From Rhodopirellula sp. (GTDB lineage Bacteria; Planctomycetota; Planctomycetia; Pirellulales; Pirellulaceae): DNA of 64,000 bases. The notes beneath the pieces were generated by a model. The model ran no database searches and was not told where the DNA came from. It saw only the letters and a list, made by a program, of their open reading frames with translations. A program made the position numbers and the translations under genes. Location: positions 133,801 to 197,800 of the forward strand of contig DOPG01000012.1 of the NCBI GenBank assembly GCA_003513555.1, in the 5' to 3' direction. Below are positions 25,665 through 34,985 of the stretch, in pieces; the stretch's first letter is position 1; every line of letters starts with the position of its first letter.

Positions 25665-28162
25665 TGGATACTGTTGGACCATCCGCCCCTGAAACACCCT
25701 CCCAATCTGTTGATCGGTTTTTTCGGTCGACAGGATGGAAACCATTTCGATTTCAGCGATCAACGTGGCGTGCTTACCGCGATGGATCAAGTGGGCTGGT
25801 TCACTCCGCAACAGGAACGGGGAAAACGCTCGCCGTCTGGATGGGACCTATCCTGAAGTGGTTGACGGAAAATCGTGATCGAGACAAGTGGCAACCCAAA
25901 CGGCCACCAGGATTACGAGTCCTCTGGATCACCCCACTCCGCGCACTCGCCGGAGACACTGAAGCGTCGTTAAGACAACCCATCGATCACCTAGGTTTGC
26001 CGTGGCGACTTGAATCAAGAACGGGGGACAGTAAAGCCAGTGCAAAAGCACGTCAGTTAAAACGGTTGCCCACAGCTTTGATCACCACTCCCGAGAGCTT
26101 ATCTCTCATGCTTACGCATGAGAAACTTCTCGAACAATTCAGTCAACTGGAGGGTGTCATTGTTGATGAGTGGCACGAATTGTTGGGTACCAAACGAGGT
26201 ATTCAAACCGAGCTCGCATTGTCGCGTCTAAGAAAACTGAATCCTGCACTTCGAACATGGGGCCTATCGGCAACTCTAGGTAATTTAGAACAAGCAAAAC
26301 AGGCATTGGTCGGATCTGAACCAAACCATCTGGTCAGAGTCATCGAGGGCTATAGCAAAAAACGTTTGCAACTTGAGTCAATTATCCCCGCGCGAATCGA
26401 GTCATTTCCATGGTCCGGCCACATCGGAACTCGAATGGTTCCACAAGTCGTCGAAAAAATCGAGTCAGTTAGCAGCACTCTGGTTTTTGCCAACACTCGA
26501 TCACAAACCGAAATTTGGTATCAACAACTACTGAAGCACCGCCCTGACTGGGCCGGTCGCATTGCCTTGCACCATGGTTCGCTTGATTCAAGTGTCCGGC
26601 TATGGGTAGAAAAAGAACTTCGAAACGGAACTCTGCGTGCTGTCGTGTGCACCAGCAGCCTTGATTTGGGAGTCGACTACACTGCAGTAGATCTGGTAAT
26701 TCAAATCGGTAGCCCCAAGGGTGCTGCTCGACTACTGCAACGTGCTGGTCGAAGTGGCCACCAACCTGAAGCAACCAGTCAATTGGCTTTTGTTCCAACG
26801 AATGCACTTGAATTGATGGAATTAGCTGCAGCACAAGATGCCATTCGCGCAGGTCATCTTGAAGCACGGCCTCTACTTCAAAAACCTCTCGATGTACTTG
26901 CTCAGCATTTAGTGACCATTGCCATCGGGGGTGGCTTCCACTCACCCGCACTACTGCAAGAAGTCCGGAAGACCCAAGCTTATGAATCGCTCACCGACCT
27001 CGAATGGCAGTGGGTGCTGGACTTTGTGGTTCGTGGTGGTGATTCTCTTGACGCCTATCCCGAATTCAAACGGGTAGAACATAAGGATGACTTCTATCAA
27101 ATTACGCAACGCCGGGTACGAACTACACATCGCATGAATATTGGCACCATTGTTTCCGATGCGGCGATGCATGTGAAATACATGAAGGGCAAAACACTGG
27201 GTACTGCAGAAGAGTCGTTTCTATCCAGGCTTAAACCCGGAGAAAAATTCCTCTTTGCCGGCCGACTTGTCGAAATGGTCTGTGTGCGTGACAACGTTGC
27301 CTACGTGAAACGCTCAAAAGGAACCCCCGACACCGTCCCTCGATGGATGGGCGGACGCATGCCGTTGTCGAGTGAACTGAGCAGCGCACTTCGCCAAAAA
27401 CTGCATGAAGCTTCTCATAAAAAACTGGTGGGACGTGAAATGAAAGCACTGAAAAGCCTGCTCGAGATCCAACAGCGTTGGAGCATCATTCCACGTGCAG
27501 ATCAGTTCCTTATTGAGCAGATCAAAACTCGCACTGGGTATCAGATCTTTCTATTCCCATTCGAAGGAAGATTAGTTCACGAAGGTTTGGCAGCCCTCAT
27601 CGCCTATCGTATTTCACGAAACTGTAAAACTACGTTTTCGATGGCATGCAATGATTATGGCATCGTCCTGCAATCGCCATCGAAAACAAATATCGATCCA
27701 AAAACTGCTATGGACTGGTTTTCAACTGAAAATCTGATGGCTGATATTCTTGAGAGCATGAACTGTACCGAGATGGCAAAACGACAATTCCGACAGGTGG
27801 CCAGAATCGCCGGGCTGATTCAACAGGGCTTACCGGGGTCCCGTAAAAATGCCAGACAACTTCAAGCAAGCAGCAACCTGTTCTTTGATGTTTTCTGCGA
27901 ATATGACCCCAGCAATCTACTGCTGGAGCAAAGCCGCCGCGAAGTACTCGACCAGCAACTGGAAGCCTCCCGAATGCACTCTGCCATGGAACGTATCAAT
28001 CAAAGCCAGATCATGCTCGAAGAACCACCACAAGTAACACCACTGGCTTTTCCCTTGCTGGTCGATAAGTTGCGGGAAAGGGTCAGCAGCGAGACACTTG
28101 CAGACCGTATTGCCCGAATGCAGAAGCAACTCGAATCAGCCGCAGCAGATATTGAAAAGTGA
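25664..28162 (+). CDS. Ligase-associated DEXH-box helicase (Lhr-like)
   Basis: This 832-residue superfamily 2 helicase carries Walker A SATGTGKT at 48-55 and motif II VDEWHELL with D168-E-W-H171, the DEWH form typical of the ligase-associated branch of Lhr helicases. Motif VI appears as LLQRAGRSGHQP. The C-terminal region is the Lhr-type winged-helix/core extension. It should translocate on single-stranded DNA and unwind duplexes, as Lhr does. The start overlaps the ligase stop by one base (TAATG) and the stop overlaps the next GTG start by 4 bp. Its position between ligase and phosphoesterase is the standard cassette order. No truncation or missing core motif was seen. Confidence 0.93.
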   Translation: MDTVGPSAPETPSQSVDRFFRSTGWKPFRFQRSTWRAYRDGSSGLVHSATGTGKTLAVWMGPILKWLTENRDRDKWQPKRPPGLRVLWITPLRALAGDTEASLRQPIDHLGLPWRLESRTGDSKASAKARQLKRLPTALITTPESLSLMLTHEKLLEQFSQLEGVIVDEWHELLGTKRGIQTELALSRLRKLNPALRTWGLSATLGNLEQAKQALVGSEPNHLVRVIEGYSKKRLQLESIIPARIESFPWSGHIGTRMVPQVVEKIESVSSTLVFANTRSQTEIWYQQLLKHRPDWAGRIALHHGSLDSSVRLWVEKELRNGTLRAVVCTSSLDLGVDYTAVDLVIQIGSPKGAARLLQRAGRSGHQPEATSQLAFVPTNALELMELAAAQDAIRAGHLEARPLLQKPLDVLAQHLVTIAIGGGFHSPALLQEVRKTQAYESLTDLEWQWVLDFVVRGGDSLDAYPEFKRVEHKDDFYQITQRRVRTTHRMNIGTIVSDAAMHVKYMKGKTLGTAEESFLSRLKPGEKFLFAGRLVEMVCVRDNVAYVKRSKGTPDTVPRWMGGRMPLSSELSSALRQKLHEASHKKLVGREMKALKSLLEIQQRWSIIPRADQFLIEQIKTRTGYQIFLFPFEGRLVHEGLAALIAYRISRNCKTTFSMACNDYGIVLQSPSKTNIDPKTAMDWFSTENLMADILESMNCTEMAKRQFRQVARIAGLIQQGLPGSRKNARQLQASSNLFFDVFCEYDPSNLLLEQSRREVLDQQLEASRMHSAMERINQSQIMLEEPPQVTPLAFPLLVDKLRERVSSETLADRIARMQKQLESAAADIEK

Positions 28163-28830
28163 GTGGGAGAGTGAAGATTCGTCTGTTGAATTACGAACTG
28201 GAACTGCTGCCAGAGAAAGGTGTTTACTGGAGTCAGCATCATACTCTGTTCGTTGCTGACACACATTTCGGAAAAGAAGCTACCTTTCGCTTTCACAACA
28301 TCCCGGTACCCGAGGGATCCACCAATGGAACCTTACGGGCTATCACCAGAATGGTACGGCAAACTAATGCGGAATCACTCGTAATTCTTGGCGACATGTT
28401 TCATGCACGATCATCGCTCTCGACAAAGACACATCAACAACTGCTGGGTTTTCGCCAACAACACCCACAATTGAAAATCAAATTGGTGCTTGGAAATCAT
28501 GATCGCCCGCTGGGCACTCTGCCAGCTAGCTGGGAGGTTGATGTCGTACCCATGGGAGAGTTTGCCGATGGCTTGGCAATCGGACATGAGCCCGACAACA
28601 TTCCAAAACATGTCGCGCTGATGCTCTGCGGACACATCCATCCAGCAGTACGCTTGATCTCAGTGGTAGACCGTATCAACAGACTACCCTGTTTCTGGTG
28701 GCACAAAAAACGCTTGATCCTTCCTGCGATTGGTGGCTTTACCGGTTGCAGTACAATTAAGCCAACGCCCACTGATGGCGTGTGGGTTATCGCCGAAGGA
28801 AAGGTGATTGCTTACCCACGACGCAAGTAA
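28159..28830 (+). CDS. pdeM: Ligase-associated DNA damage response endonuclease PdeM
   Basis: This 223-residue calcineurin-like phosphoesterase has metal ligands in VADTHFGKE (D34, H36), LGDMFH, LGNHDR and CGHIHPAV. The KEATFR segment after the first motif is typical of PdeM, the last member of the ligase/exonuclease/helicase cassette. It starts with GTG overlapping the helicase stop by 4 bp; a second GTG four codons later is possible. It probably acts as a DNA endonuclease or phosphodiesterase on repair intermediates. It is the last gene of the operon: 239 bp follow before the next likely start. No strong terminator hairpin is evident after it, only an AT-rich short palindrome near 28908. 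Confidence 0.92.
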   Translation: MSGRVKIRLLNYELELLPEKGVYWSQHHTLFVADTHFGKEATFRFHNIPVPEGSTNGTLRAITRMVRQTNAESLVILGDMFHARSSLSTKTHQQLLGFRQQHPQLKIKLVLGNHDRPLGTLPASWEVDVVPMGEFADGLAIGHEPDNIPKHVALMLCGHIHPAVRLISVVDRINRLPCFWWHKKRLILPAIGGFTGCSTIKPTPTDGVWVIAEGKVIAYPRRK

Positions 28831-29069
28831 AACGGAAATTCTCTCTAAGCGTTGAAACCCAAGTGAGGCAATCGGCAACAATCCTGCGATTTTAAACCAT
28901 CGAAAATTTTTTCGTATTCATCTCTCGGGCTGCCCCCACACCACTGCAGCGTAAGCTAACAACGAGGTGTTAATTGCTCAGCTGGCTTCAAATCCGTAAC
29001 ATGGTGGAAGTGAGAGTCGAATCACTCGAGAGGAGCAGTATCATCGAAATAAAATCGGTGATTAATATC

Positions 29070-30107
29070 ATGGATTTTGCAGCAGATTTCACCGCTATCG
29101 ACTTCGAAACCGCAAACCACCAACCTGACAGCGCCTGCCAATTGGGTGCTGTCGTTGTCCGCAACGGGCAAGTCGTAGACCAATTCATGTGGATGATCCG
29201 CCCTGAACCACTCTATTTTAGTCAAGGCAACATTCGAATCCACGGAATCACCCCAGCTCAAGTTCGCGAAGAATCAAACTTTGGGGATATCTGGTCCGAG
29301 ATCTCAAACAAAATCGGTAACGATTGTTTAGTAGCACATAACGCCAGTTTCGACATCAAGGTTCTGCTTGCTTGCCTTCGCACGCATCAGAAATCGATTC
29401 CCGAATTTCAATTCACATGCACAAGGGCGATAGCCCGTCGCACATGGCCACACCATCGCCGTTACGGACTAAAACCGCTGTCAAACTGGCTCGGAATTCG
29501 CTTTCAGCATCATGATGCACTAGAAGACTCGATTGCCTGTGCGAAGATTCTGTTAGCAGCCGGGATTGACCGCGAAGCGACGTCACTGGATCACCTAGAA
29601 AATATTCTGAAACTCAACCGCGGGAAAGCTGGCATCTGGGGTTACCGTGGAGCAACAGGAAAATCAAAAAGGCAAACCAGTCGTATGAATCCCCAGGCAA
29701 CCATGCCTAGTTCGACAGCAGGATTACCGTTTTTGTTTCCCGATCAATCGTCGGATAGTGGAAAGCAGGTTCCATACGTCGCCGAATCTGAACCAGAGAT
29801 CGACATGCAGCGAATTCTGATTCGTGGTGAGTTTGTGCGTCCATTGAGTGGAAAACGCATCGCGTTTTCCGGAAAATTACGTTGCATGAGCCCTCGTGAT
29901 GCCGAAACCTTAACAGCACGACTGGGGGGCACTTGGCAGGAAAATGTCAATCAGCAAACCGATTATCTCGTCATGGGATCAAGTAGCAACTCTTCAGCAT
30001 CGAAAGATGCTCCCGACAGTGCTCATCTTGTGCAGTCTCTTAGCGAAGCGGGACACACAGTAAAGGTCGTCGATGAACGGGAGTTTTTGAAGCTTGTGAT
30101 GTCATAA
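29070..30107 (+). CDS. DnaQ-like 3'-5' exonuclease with C-terminal BRCT domain
   Basis: This protein has 345 residues from the ATG at 29070; the frame is open from a TTG at 28974, but the exonuclease fold begins right after the ATG. The DEDD exonuclease motifs are present: AIDFETA (D11, E13), HNASFD, and HHDALEDS with the final acidic residue. The C-terminal 80 residues are a BRCT domain (LSGKRIAFSGKL, then GGTWQENVNQQTDYLVMG). Such exonuclease-BRCT proteins resemble the epsilon proofreading subunit with an added phosphopeptide- or DNA-end-binding module. It follows the six-gene repair operon on the same strand after 239 bp. A link to that pathway is reasonable but unproven. Confidence 0.85.
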   Translation: MDFAADFTAIDFETANHQPDSACQLGAVVVRNGQVVDQFMWMIRPEPLYFSQGNIRIHGITPAQVREESNFGDIWSEISNKIGNDCLVAHNASFDIKVLLACLRTHQKSIPEFQFTCTRAIARRTWPHHRRYGLKPLSNWLGIRFQHHDALEDSIACAKILLAAGIDREATSLDHLENILKLNRGKAGIWGYRGATGKSKRQTSRMNPQATMPSSTAGLPFLFPDQSSDSGKQVPYVAESEPEIDMQRILIRGEFVRPLSGKRIAFSGKLRCMSPRDAETLTARLGGTWQENVNQQTDYLVMGSSSNSSASKDAPDSAHLVQSLSEAGHTVKVVDEREFLKLVMS

Positions 30108-30324
30108 TGACTGACCTATGAATCTGGTCCTCAAAAAGTAATTTTGTCTGTGTTTCAGACGACACATTTAACCGATGCCAATAAATAATCTCAAAATCAG
30201 GACTTTTTAGCCGCTATATTCAACTCAGGACGGGCTCTGGCTTCCATCCCAGTTCATTGAATCGTTGGTCATCTCTGATTCTGTTCCACCCAAAAACAAA
30301 TATTACTCGACTGGTGTTGATCGC

Positions 30325-31341
30325 ATGAATTACGGCCTCATTCTTCTTTTCGTTGGCCTGGTTACCGCTCATCTGGTTTCTCAGAATCAAACCGTTGACG
30401 CACAGGAAAATAATCAGAATAGCCGCTTGGAGGAGGCAAATTCGTTGAACGAAGAATCGCCCGCTGAATCAACCGCTCCGTTCAATGTGCCCTTCAAAAC
30501 CTATGGTGGGACACAATTCTGGACAGATCACCAACACACCCATGGTTACCGTATTCAGTCGAATTGGATGACCAATCATTGGCGACTTCTCGATGCCACG
30601 GACGTCCGCCGCGCGTGGGGCACCAGGAAGCAGTGTGAAGTGGCTTTGGCTGGTTTGTTAAGCGACAAAAAAGATGCCTCCGAAGACAAAGAATATGTCA
30701 TTCTGCTGCATGGCTTGATGCGCACGCACCAATCCATGCGATCCATGGAAAAAACTTTACAGGCAGCTGACTGTGGAACCATTTTGCGTTTTAGCTACGC
30801 GAGCACCAGAAATACGATTGGAGATCACGCAGCAGCTCTTCAGGAGGTACTCAATGGTTTGCCCAAAGACGCAAAGATTTCGTTTGTGGCTCACAGCATG
30901 GGGAATATCGTCGTTCGTCATCTGCTTGCAGATTTGAAAGAAGAAGGTGACCCAAATGGTTTGCTACAGCGGTGCGGTTGCATGGTCATGCTAGGACCTC
31001 CCAATCAGGGTGCTGCTATCGCTCGACGTCTGGCTTACACCAAAGTGTTTGGTCTTGTCGCTGGTAAAACTGCCCTGCAACTCGGACCCAACTGGCAGCA
31101 ATTGGTCGGAAACCTGGCCATTCCCGAATTTCCGTTCTCGATCATTGCCGGTGACCTGAGCGAAAAAAACATCCGCAACCCGATCCTGGGTGAAGCCAGT
31201 GACTTTGTTGTGCAAGTGGAGGAAACCCAGCTGGAAGGCCACGAATCATTCACCACCGTGCCAGTCGTGCATAGCACGTTAATGACGAATCCAAAGGTGC
31301 AAAAACTGGTCGTCGAATTTCTGCAGTCACACAAAATCTGA
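30325..31341 (+). CDS. Secreted alpha/beta-hydrolase (lipase/esterase-like)
   Basis: About 338 residues are read from the ATG at 30325, where a hydrophobic signal segment (MNYGLILLFVG) begins; an earlier frame start at 30265 is less likely. The catalytic nucleophile lies in the elbow VAHSMGN (Ser in a AHSMG pentapeptide), preceded by the oxyanion-type LLHGLMRT. The fold resembles PGAP1-like and lipase families that act on esters at the membrane or outside it. The late histidine is probably in VVHSTLM. The substrate is unknown. It stands alone, 217 bp after the exonuclease-BRCT gene and on the same strand. The exported location is inferred from the leader. Confidence 0.78.
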   Translation: MNYGLILLFVGLVTAHLVSQNQTVDAQENNQNSRLEEANSLNEESPAESTAPFNVPFKTYGGTQFWTDHQHTHGYRIQSNWMTNHWRLLDATDVRRAWGTRKQCEVALAGLLSDKKDASEDKEYVILLHGLMRTHQSMRSMEKTLQAADCGTILRFSYASTRNTIGDHAAALQEVLNGLPKDAKISFVAHSMGNIVVRHLLADLKEEGDPNGLLQRCGCMVMLGPPNQGAAIARRLAYTKVFGLVAGKTALQLGPNWQQLVGNLAIPEFPFSIIAGDLSEKNIRNPILGEASDFVVQVEETQLEGHESFTTVPVVHSTLMTNPKVQKLVVEFLQSHKI

Positions 31342-31703
31342 CAATCCAGTCGACAGCGTTTCCATTGCTGGGCGATGACCAACGACCCAAAAACCACAGC
31401 AACTTGATCAAACCATCCGCGGACAGGAAATCCGGGTCATGCCACAGCTTCGGTGATTCCGACCAGCAAAACCATACCCAATCAACTCACTGGGTTGATT
31501 GTGATACAAGTGATGGTAGTGACATCATGTCCAACTTCGAAGGCGAACGAAGCAGTCTCTTGCAATCACAAAGCCAGACCACACACTTTCGATGATCAAA
31601 AGTCCATAAAATAAGAGAACGCAGACATCAATTGACGCCTGCGTTCACGATAGAATAGCTGCGAAATAATAGTGGGTGCAGATAAGATCTGGACGCCGAC
31701 CCG
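31342..31703. other. Intergenic region, 362 bp, with a hairpin
   Basis: No convincing gene is seen; a 76-codon frame at 31365-31595 has no family character. An 8-bp perfect inverted repeat GAACGCAG / CTGCGTTC with a 14-nt loop lies at 31617-31646. No T-run follows it, so it is more likely a regulatory or structural element than a terminator. Confidence 0.35.
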
Positions 31704-31811
31704 ATGTCCGAAACAATTGTTCCAGAGTTCACCAAAGCAATGTATATGGCTGAACCAGATGGACCGATTATTGATAGGAAGGTCATCCTTGTAAAGGGTG
31801 AATCTGTATGA
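31704..31811 (+). CDS. Possible 35-residue leader protein coupled to the next gene
   Basis: A short frame starts with ATG and ends with a TGA that overlaps the ATG of the next gene (ATGA), the same 4-bp coupling seen across this genome. It is polar with no signal or membrane segment and matches nothing I know. It could be a genuine small protein, a translational leader or chance. The perfect coupling is the only support. Confidence 0.35.
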   Translation: MSETIVPEFTKAMYMAEPDGPIIDRKVILVKGESV

Positions 31812-33784
31812 ACTCGAATGACGACAAGAATATCCCGGAACTGCTGAAAATAGGGGATAAAATCTCTCTTCTTCCCGTCATTCATGGGAGCGGGCAGTTT
31901 GCAGTGACCGTGCGGCGTTGGATGCTCGAACACGCATTCGACTGCATCGCAGTGCCCCTGCCGGGATCATTTCGAACCGCTGTGGAAGCCGCGGTTCTCG
32001 AATTGCCCCGACCCTCCATCGTGATCCAACCGCCGACCACTGCATTCACAGCAGAATCGGAGAACTGGGAACTCAACGAGTGGAATTCAGAAGAAGCGGA
32101 AATCGACGATTTAGACGCAGCCACTTGCAGCTACATTCCGATTGATCCCTGCCAGAGTGTGATCATGTCGATCCGCGCTGCGATGGGCGAACGTATTCCC
32201 CGAGAATACATTGACTTGGAAACGGATCCGTTTCGCCCTTATGCCACGACGATGCCAGATCCATTCGCGGTCCGCCATGTAGCGCCCGAAAAATTCGCGG
32301 CTGCAGTCTTACCAACCATTGTCCCACCGACCGATCAACAAACACGCCAACGCATGATTCACATGGCTTGGCGTCTACGACAATTGGAAAATCGCTACCA
32401 ACGAATCTTGTTGGTCACGAGTGTTTTGCATTGGCCCTGGATTCGTGATGCTTACACACAATTAGGAATCAGCTCTAACACGCCTCCAAAAAGTGAAGTG
32501 ACAGCATCTCTGGAACTACCGGATGACGATAATGTGCAGGAACCTGTTCGGTATGCGGTCAAGAATCGCACCCTGATGTTTCTGTTTGGTGAGTTACCTT
32601 ACATCACTGGCCTCTATGAACGAGCAAGATCAGAACTTGAAGAGGATGACGATCTGCAAATCGATGGGGTGAAAGAACTGCTGATTGCTGCTCGGGAAGC
32701 TTATCGCCGAGACCTTGGTAACCGAGCTAGACGCATCACGCCTCTGCATCTGTCAAAGTGTTTGCAGTACATCCGCAACCTGTCGTTGATTCATCGTCGT
32801 ATGACACCAGACCTGATCACGATTGTGACTGCCGCTAAACAGATTCTGGGGGATCAATTCGCGTTGCACGTAGCTGAACTTGCAAACGACTACCGCTACT
32901 CCGAAGCAGATGAGGAGCACACTGAATTGGAGGAAGTCACATTAGGAATCGACCAAGCTCGACTTCCCGATGGAGAAATCAAGTCACTCGTCAATCGGTT
33001 GCCGGGACCACCCATGACATGGTGCACGCTTGAACTGAAACGGCGTCCCACAAAGTCAGAATCAGATCAATGGAAGTACCGATGGAATCCGTACAGCCAA
33101 TGCAGCTATCCACCGGAAGATGACCGGATTGAAAACTTCAGAACACGAGTTTTTGAACGTGCCCGGTCGATCATGGGCAACGACTTGGCAAAAACCGAGA
33201 AATTCACGACCAGTGTCAAAGATGGCATTGATATCCGCGACACTCTCCGACACTGGTATGAAAAGCAAATCTATGTCAAAGTCGTCCCACCAAGTCGAGG
33301 CACACTTGATGCTTGTGTAATGCTGTTCGATTCACCTGCTGACCCCCGTGATTACCCATGGCGCACAACGTGGTTCGCAGAACATAAAGACGAGTCGACT
33401 CTCTCGTTCTATGCGACCAACTATGAGGAAGAGATGGTTGGTCCGGGGATCGGCATGGGCATTTATGGAGGCGCGCTCTTTCTTTATCCACCTGTGGGAA
33501 TCCCCGACGTGTGGACAGACGCAAGACTCGATTACACAGAAACACTTGAAGAACGCTTGCTAGCCGCAGCTTGTGTGCATTCGCGAGGCAAGCAAATCGC
33601 TGTGCTATCTGCATTGCCGCCGGGCAATGGCTTTCGGAAGTTGGCAAGACGGTACCGAAAACATCTTGTCCATGTCCCACTGAATTCATTTAGCGATGAA
33701 CAGGTCCAGCAATTACGCACCGTGCATGTATTGAATGGCAGTGAAGTTCGAAGCTATGCTGAAGAATTCATCAGAAAAGTCTGA
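31808..33784 (+). CDS. Large protein resembling the DUF5682/TraB-like group, function unknown
   Basis: This protein has 658 residues with no signal peptide or membrane segment, so it is probably cytoplasmic. The opening LLPVIHGSGQF, then VPLPGSF and IPIDPCQSV, has the rhythm of DUF5682/TraB/ChaN-like proteins, where a conserved histidine starts the domain. A later RILLVTSVLHWPW stretch resembles the conserved strand-plus-WH motif of that group. A helical segment near 300-380 with PLHLSKCLQYIRNLSLIHRR also fits. The similarity is by eye and weak. DUF5682 genes usually neighbour MoxR ATPase and VWA genes; none is adjacent here. A strong RBS-like AAGGGTG lies before the ATG, and a 35-residue frame overlaps it by 4 bp. 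Confidence 0.6.
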   Translation: MNSNDDKNIPELLKIGDKISLLPVIHGSGQFAVTVRRWMLEHAFDCIAVPLPGSFRTAVEAAVLELPRPSIVIQPPTTAFTAESENWELNEWNSEEAEIDDLDAATCSYIPIDPCQSVIMSIRAAMGERIPREYIDLETDPFRPYATTMPDPFAVRHVAPEKFAAAVLPTIVPPTDQQTRQRMIHMAWRLRQLENRYQRILLVTSVLHWPWIRDAYTQLGISSNTPPKSEVTASLELPDDDNVQEPVRYAVKNRTLMFLFGELPYITGLYERARSELEEDDDLQIDGVKELLIAAREAYRRDLGNRARRITPLHLSKCLQYIRNLSLIHRRMTPDLITIVTAAKQILGDQFALHVAELANDYRYSEADEEHTELEEVTLGIDQARLPDGEIKSLVNRLPGPPMTWCTLELKRRPTKSESDQWKYRWNPYSQCSYPPEDDRIENFRTRVFERARSIMGNDLAKTEKFTTSVKDGIDIRDTLRHWYEKQIYVKVVPPSRGTLDACVMLFDSPADPRDYPWRTTWFAEHKDESTLSFYATNYEEEMVGPGIGMGIYGGALFLYPPVGIPDVWTDARLDYTETLEERLLAAACVHSRGKQIAVLSALPPGNGFRKLARRYRKHLVHVPLNSFSDEQVQQLRTVHVLNGSEVRSYAEEFIRKV

Positions 33785-33795
33785 GCAAAGATGAC

Positions 33796-33821
33796 TCGCC
33801 GAGTCTGCCTCCAGGCGGCGA
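33796..33821. terminator. Possible weak hairpin between convergent genes
   Basis: A 6-bp perfect inverted repeat TCGCCG/CGGCGA encloses a 14-nt loop between two converging genes. There is no T-run, so its effect as a terminator is uncertain. Confidence 0.25.
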
Positions 33822-33860
33822 TCCCCACTGCACTCGCACCACGCCGTGACAGGCAACTGA

Positions 33861-34985
33861 CTAGTTCCCCGCTGCCCGCCTTTGTGCGGCTCTCTGAGCC
33901 TCAAGTACAGTGTCTTCGAGGGTACGACCCCGATGTTCTGGCAAATCCTCCTGGGGCACCAAAGGCGGTACAGTCCCACCGTTCTGTTGCCTCAAAGCAG
34001 TGCTATGGACTGCGATAATGCCCGATTGAAGCAACGGGCCTGGAGGCAGAAAAAAACGACCAATACCGCGACCTTGAAAGTTGATGTCCTCGATCACGTT
34101 CGGACTCTTGCCAGTTCGATCAATCGCCACCGACTGCATTGCCCATTCATGAATCACAAATTCGTATCGAACCGGTGGCTCATATTCCGTCACAACCTCG
34201 TGAGTGCGTATAGATCCATAAGGATTCATGACACGAAACTGCTCAATGCGTTTGCCACCCGTATCACGAATCAATTCCACGTCAGAAGATGAGTTCGGCT
34301 GAATCCGTATTGTTCGGCTTCTTGCAGAATCCTGAAGATCACGAATCCCAACCTGAACTTCACGGCGACCATCATTGACCAACTTCAGTCGAGCAGGCGG
34401 CAACGGTGGATTGGGAACAACGACGTGATCAACCAAAATGGATTGCGGACGTCGCCACCAACCGGCATACCCCTGCATGAACGGGTCCAACCCTAGTCCA
34501 TACCATTGCCAAGGATGCAAATGCTGCCCATGGTGGATCTGATGCCGCAGATGAGACCTATGAGGTGGAAACAACTGGCCCGGAAAAAAGATCGGGGGGG
34601 CAAAGGTCAAGGGTGACACAATCTGCCCACGGCGTAATCTCACAGCTCGCCGCGTATTAATGAAACGTGGACGTGCATCTGCCAAGCCCGCCGTTTGCAT
34701 GACACCGACACCCGAGCGTGGAAACCTTAGCGCCAGATCAATCTTGGGACTGTAATAACCAACAAACTCACCACCCAGTGAATCGAACGAAGGGTCGCGA
34801 GTAAAAACAGCCCGCTGACCTGCGCGACTTTGAACCGAAATTTGCCCACCCTCAATTCGGGCTATTGCCGTCACTTCGCCCGTCGGCTCAACCAGATCAA
34901 AGGCCTGCTGTGCGCTAACGGGAACCCTGAGAAGCGTAAATGCCAGCAAACTCCAAACAACATTGATGGACATTTTCATCTGCAC
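33861..34985 (-). CDS. Secreted protein of unknown function
   Basis: The protein has 374 residues with a clear signal peptide of about 26 residues ending SAQQ. The mature part begins with a conserved-looking VEPTGEVTAIARIEGGQISVQSR segment, then a His- and Pro-rich region (about 145-175, HRSHLRHQIHHGQHLHPW) that could bind metal, then beta-rich sequence. I do not recognise the family. It lies tail-to-tail with the large gene ending at 33784; a 6-bp inverted repeat (TCGCCG/CGGCGA) at 33796-33821 between them could be a shared terminator. Translation could begin at any of the first three methionines. A minus-strand TATAAT at 35063-35068 is a good promoter candidate. Confidence 0.72.
   Translation of the reverse strand: MQMKMSINVVWSLLAFTLLRVPVSAQQAFDLVEPTGEVTAIARIEGGQISVQSRAGQRAVFTRDPSFDSLGGEFVGYYSPKIDLALRFPRSGVGVMQTAGLADARPRFINTRRAVRLRRGQIVSPLTFAPPIFFPGQLFPPHRSHLRHQIHHGQHLHPWQWYGLGLDPFMQGYAGWWRRPQSILVDHVVVPNPPLPPARLKLVNDGRREVQVGIRDLQDSARSRTIRIQPNSSSDVELIRDTGGKRIEQFRVMNPYGSIRTHEVVTEYEPPVRYEFVIHEWAMQSVAIDRTGKSPNVIEDINFQGRGIGRFFLPPGPLLQSGIIAVHSTALRQQNGGTVPPLVPQEDLPEHRGRTLEDTVLEAQRAAQRRAAGN

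Noticed and set aside
31365..31595. 76-codon plus-strand frame after the lipase-like gene
   Set aside because: The translation is low-complexity and Ser/Asp/Gln-rich, with no start site or family features.
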